From contig NZ_BMJE01000006.1 of the NCBI RefSeq assembly GCF_014642915.1, positions 1 through 64,000 of the forward strand: a stretch of 64,000 nt of DNA, in the 5' to 3' direction. The notes beneath the pieces are model-generated. The model saw nothing but the letters and a program-made list of their open reading frames with translations. It was not told the origin of the DNA and did not search any database. The stretch is from Flavobacterium suaedae (GTDB lineage Bacteria > Bacteroidota > Bacteroidia > Flavobacteriales > Flavobacteriaceae). The translations under genes and the position numbers were made by a program. Positions 62,198 to 64,000 of the stretch are shown here, piece after piece; position 1 is the stretch's first letter, and each line of letters begins with the position of its first letter.

Positions 62198-63021
62198 TCA
62201 ATTCCCTTTTTTATTTTTTTACTGAAATAAAGTAAATGTAATTCCAGTGTTTTACTCCAATACTCTGTATTATGATTACCGGGCTGAGAAATAAAAACAT
62301 AGGGTATTTTTAATTGTTCGGCTTTTTTAGCAATAGCAGTATTTGTGTTATAAAAAATGTCCTCTCGACCACAATCCATAATAAATTCTGTTGACTGTAA
62401 AGACTGTTTAATAATGTTGCTAATGCTATATTTTCCCCAATCATTTTTTTTGTAGTTGCCTAAAATAAATGTAATGTCGTTAGTAATGCGATTGTTATTA
62501 AAGAATAGTGAGCTTACTTTTTTTAGTAGGTTGTAATCTAAATTTAATGCTCCGCTCATGCTGCCGAAACTATTGAAATATTCGGGATGTAATAATCCGT
62601 AACGCATTGCGCCATAACCACCCATGCTTAAACCGGTTATGAAAATATTTTTACTATTTATAGAAAGGTTATTGTGTACTTTGGGAACTAGTACTTTAAA
62701 AAAGAAACTTTCCATTTGAGATTCTTTTTTATAGGGGCTGTCAATATACCAAGACACAAACCCGTCAGGGCAAACAAAAACCATATTATAAGTATTGGCA
62801 AGTTTTTTTAAGTTACAAGTTTTATTCCACTGCTCATAGTTTTCGCTATACCCGTGTAATAAATAAACTAAAGGATATTTTTGTGATGATGTGTAACTGT
62901 CTGGTTTAAAAATTAAAACAGTATCATTTTTACTTAAGTATTCTGATTTTATAACCCATTTTTCCTGTGCAGAAAGTAAAAGACTGGCTAATAACGTAAT
63001 TGTAACAAGTATAGTTTTCAT
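62194..63021 (-). CDS. Secreted esterase D/PHB-depolymerase-like hydrolase
   Basis: 275 residues from the ATG at 63021, which opens a signal peptide (MKTILVTITLLASLLLSAQ); an ATG 16 codons earlier is less likely. Alpha/beta hydrolase of the esterase D family: LVYLLHGYSENYEQW (about 51-65), nucleophile S132 in GLSMGGYGAM, the acid Asp in DCGREDIFYN and the His in PGNHNTEYW. It should cleave esters in the periplasm or outside. It lies divergent from an HxlR regulator gene, which may control it. Confidence 0.87.
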   Translation of the reverse strand: MKTILVTITLLASLLLSAQEKWVIKSEYLSKNDTVLIFKPDSYTSSQKYPLVYLLHGYSENYEQWNKTCNLKKLANTYNMVFVCPDGFVSWYIDSPYKKESQMESFFFKVLVPKVHNNLSINSKNIFITGLSMGGYGAMRYGLLHPEYFNSFGSMSGALNLDYNLLKKVSSLFFNNNRITNDITFILGNYKKNDWGKYSISNIIKQSLQSTEFIMDCGREDIFYNTNTAIAKKAEQLKIPYVFISQPGNHNTEYWSKTLELHLLYFSKKIKKGID

Positions 63022-63106
63022 AATTATTATCTTTGATACAAAGGTTAAAAGCATTACTTTTTTAAGCAATACCTAACAAAATTGTTAGTAAAGAGGGGTT
63101 TAAATT

Positions 63107-63484
63107 ATGAGGAAAGAACAATCAACAAATTCAATAAATGAGAAGTTTCTATTTGGGGTTTGCGAACTCAATTCCGCCGTTAACATTATTAGCGGAAGAT
63201 GGAAGTCTCAAATAGTGTATTCAATATCAGAAGGTAATAATCGTTTTAATTTATTAAAAAAAGAGTTGCCTAATATAAGCGATCAGGTTTTAGGGAGGCA
63301 ATTAAAAGAACTTGAAACACATGGAATATTAATAAGGCAAAATATACCTGATACTGTTCCTGCGGGAATAATGTATGTATTAACACAAAAAGGAATAGAT
63401 TTAGTTCCTGTTCTTAAGGATTTATGTGAATGGGGAAAGCGTTATGAAGGAAAAGAGATAAAATTACCTGAAAGTAATTTGTAA
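63107..63484 (+). CDS. HxlR family transcriptional regulator
   Basis: 125 residues of winged helix: CELNSAVNIISGRWKSQIVYSISEGNNRFNLLKKELPNISDQVLGRQLKELETHGILIR is the HxlR core (about 19-78), with VLTQKGIDLVPVLKDLCEWG as the C-terminal helix. HxlR proteins bind DNA as dimers and often respond to reactive compounds. The esterase gene is divergent with 85 bases between the starts, so it is the likely target. Ends before a perfect terminator. Confidence 0.92.
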   Translation: MRKEQSTNSINEKFLFGVCELNSAVNIISGRWKSQIVYSISEGNNRFNLLKKELPNISDQVLGRQLKELETHGILIRQNIPDTVPAGIMYVLTQKGIDLVPVLKDLCEWGKRYEGKEIKLPESNL

Positions 63485-63485
63485 T

Positions 63486-63518
63486 AAAAAAGGCTTCCTA
63501 ATCAGGAAGCCTTTTTTA
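63486..63518. terminator. Bidirectional terminator
   Basis: AAAAAAGGCTTCCT pairs perfectly with AGGAAGCCTTTTTT around a 4-base loop, between the convergent hxlR and P5C dehydrogenase genes. Confidence 0.93.
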
Positions 63519-63525
63519 TTATGAT

Positions 63526-64000
63526 TTATTCTCCTAAAAAAGGATATCTGTAATCTGTTGGCGGAACAAACGTTTCTTTAATTGTTCTTGGCGATACCCA
63601 ACGTAATAAGTTAAGTATAGAGCCTGCCTTATCATTAGTTCCTGATAGCCTTGCACCACCAAATGGCTGTTGCCCTACAACGGCACCGGTTGGCTTGTCG
63701 TTAATGTAGAAGTTACCTGCACAGTTTTCAAGTGCTTTAGTAGCTTGCTCTATTGCATAACGGTCTTGGCTGAATACAGCTCCTGTTAATGCGTAAGGCG
63801 ATGTGCTGTCTACTAACTCAAGTGTTTCATCCCACTTCTCGTCTTCATATACATACACTGTAAGTACAGGACCGAAAAGTTCTGTCTCCATAGTTTCGTA
63901 GTGTGGGTTTGTGGTTTCGATAACCGTAGCATCAACAAAGTATCCCACAGATTTATCGTAATTACCACCTATTATAATTTCAGCATCTTTAGCACCTTTA
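63526..64000 (-). CDS. pruA: L-glutamate gamma-semialdehyde (P5C) dehydrogenase, C-terminal part
   Basis: The frame runs off the right edge, so only the last 158 or so residues are seen, from KGAKDAEIIIGG onward. ELFGPVLTVYVYEDEKWDETLELVDSTSPYALTGAVFSQD and the terminal NFYINDKPTGAVVGQQPFGGARLSGTNDKAGS are typical of the P5C dehydrogenase branch of the ALDH superfamily. The catalytic Cys lies beyond the window. It oxidises glutamate semialdehyde to glutamate in proline breakdown. There is no ProDH fusion visible. Confidence 0.9.
   Translation of the reverse strand, partial: KGAKDAEIIIGGNYDKSVGYFVDATVIETTNPHYETMETELFGPVLTVYVYEDEKWDETLELVDSTSPYALTGAVFSQDRYAIEQATKALENCAGNFYINDKPTGAVVGQQPFGGARLSGTNDKAGSILNLLRWVSPRTIKETFVPPTDYRYPFLGE

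Overview
The window looks like an ordinary chromosomal segment of a flavobacterium (Bacteroidota, Flavobacteriaceae; genus not certain). The signs are low GC, A-rich translation starts instead of strong Shine-Dalgarno sites, promoters of the TTG-N19-TAnnTTTG type, type IX secretion (T9SS) proteins such as PorP/SprF and type B C-terminal sorting domains, and the flavobacterial order CBS protein-nadK-porG-uppS-bamA-skp-skp. No phage, insertion sequence, CRISPR array or rRNA is visible.

Layout. 1-1.4 kb: end of a T9SS type B cargo protein, then a PorP/SprF partner. 1.4-2.7 kb: gamma carbonic anhydrase and murI, convergent. 2.8-10.3 kb: a minus-strand envelope operon (CBS protein, nadK, porG, uppS, bamA, two Skp/OmpH chaperones). 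10.4-13.5 kb: pdxJ, an alpha/beta hydrolase and a membrane-anchored AsmA-like protein. 13.7-16.6 kb: a FadL-type porin and an SGNH lipoprotein. 16.7-20.8 kb: small holin-like protein, tig, clpP, clpX and a small lipoprotein. 20.9-29.8 kb: GH3 enzyme, DUF2797, AsmA, SppA, an HPPK-deoxynucleoside kinase fusion and a HAD phosphatase. 29.8-32.6 kb: a C-type-lectin/Ig-like T9SS adhesin. 32.6-37.1 kb: SpoU methyltransferase, mutS, an apparently orphan cobalamin riboswitch, a thioesterase, tRNA-Gly and tRNA-Leu.

37.1-45.6 kb is more accessory: TPR-DUF2971 protein, acidic lipoprotein, DPP11-like S46 peptidase, Mrr-like nuclease, Crp/Fnr regulator and AhpD-like protein between palindromic repeats, GNAT and waaA. 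45.6-49.0 kb holds a three-gene cluster of unknown function that ends in a membrane-bound TPR-LytTR regulator; two 21-bp-phased direct repeats lie upstream. 49.1-51.8 kb: sugar aminotransferase, two small membrane proteins and galE. 51.8-55.1 kb: GNAT and a helicase with predicted membrane segments. 55.1-64 kb: fabD, a PepSY-like membrane protein, purT, an aminotransferase, a fatty-acid desaturase, rsmG, an esterase facing an HxlR regulator, and the end of a P5C dehydrogenase gene.

The best candidates for undescribed biology are the LytTR cluster with its putative operator, the orphan cobalamin riboswitch with its hairpin-enclosed micro-ORF, and the helicase with a membrane-spanning tail.
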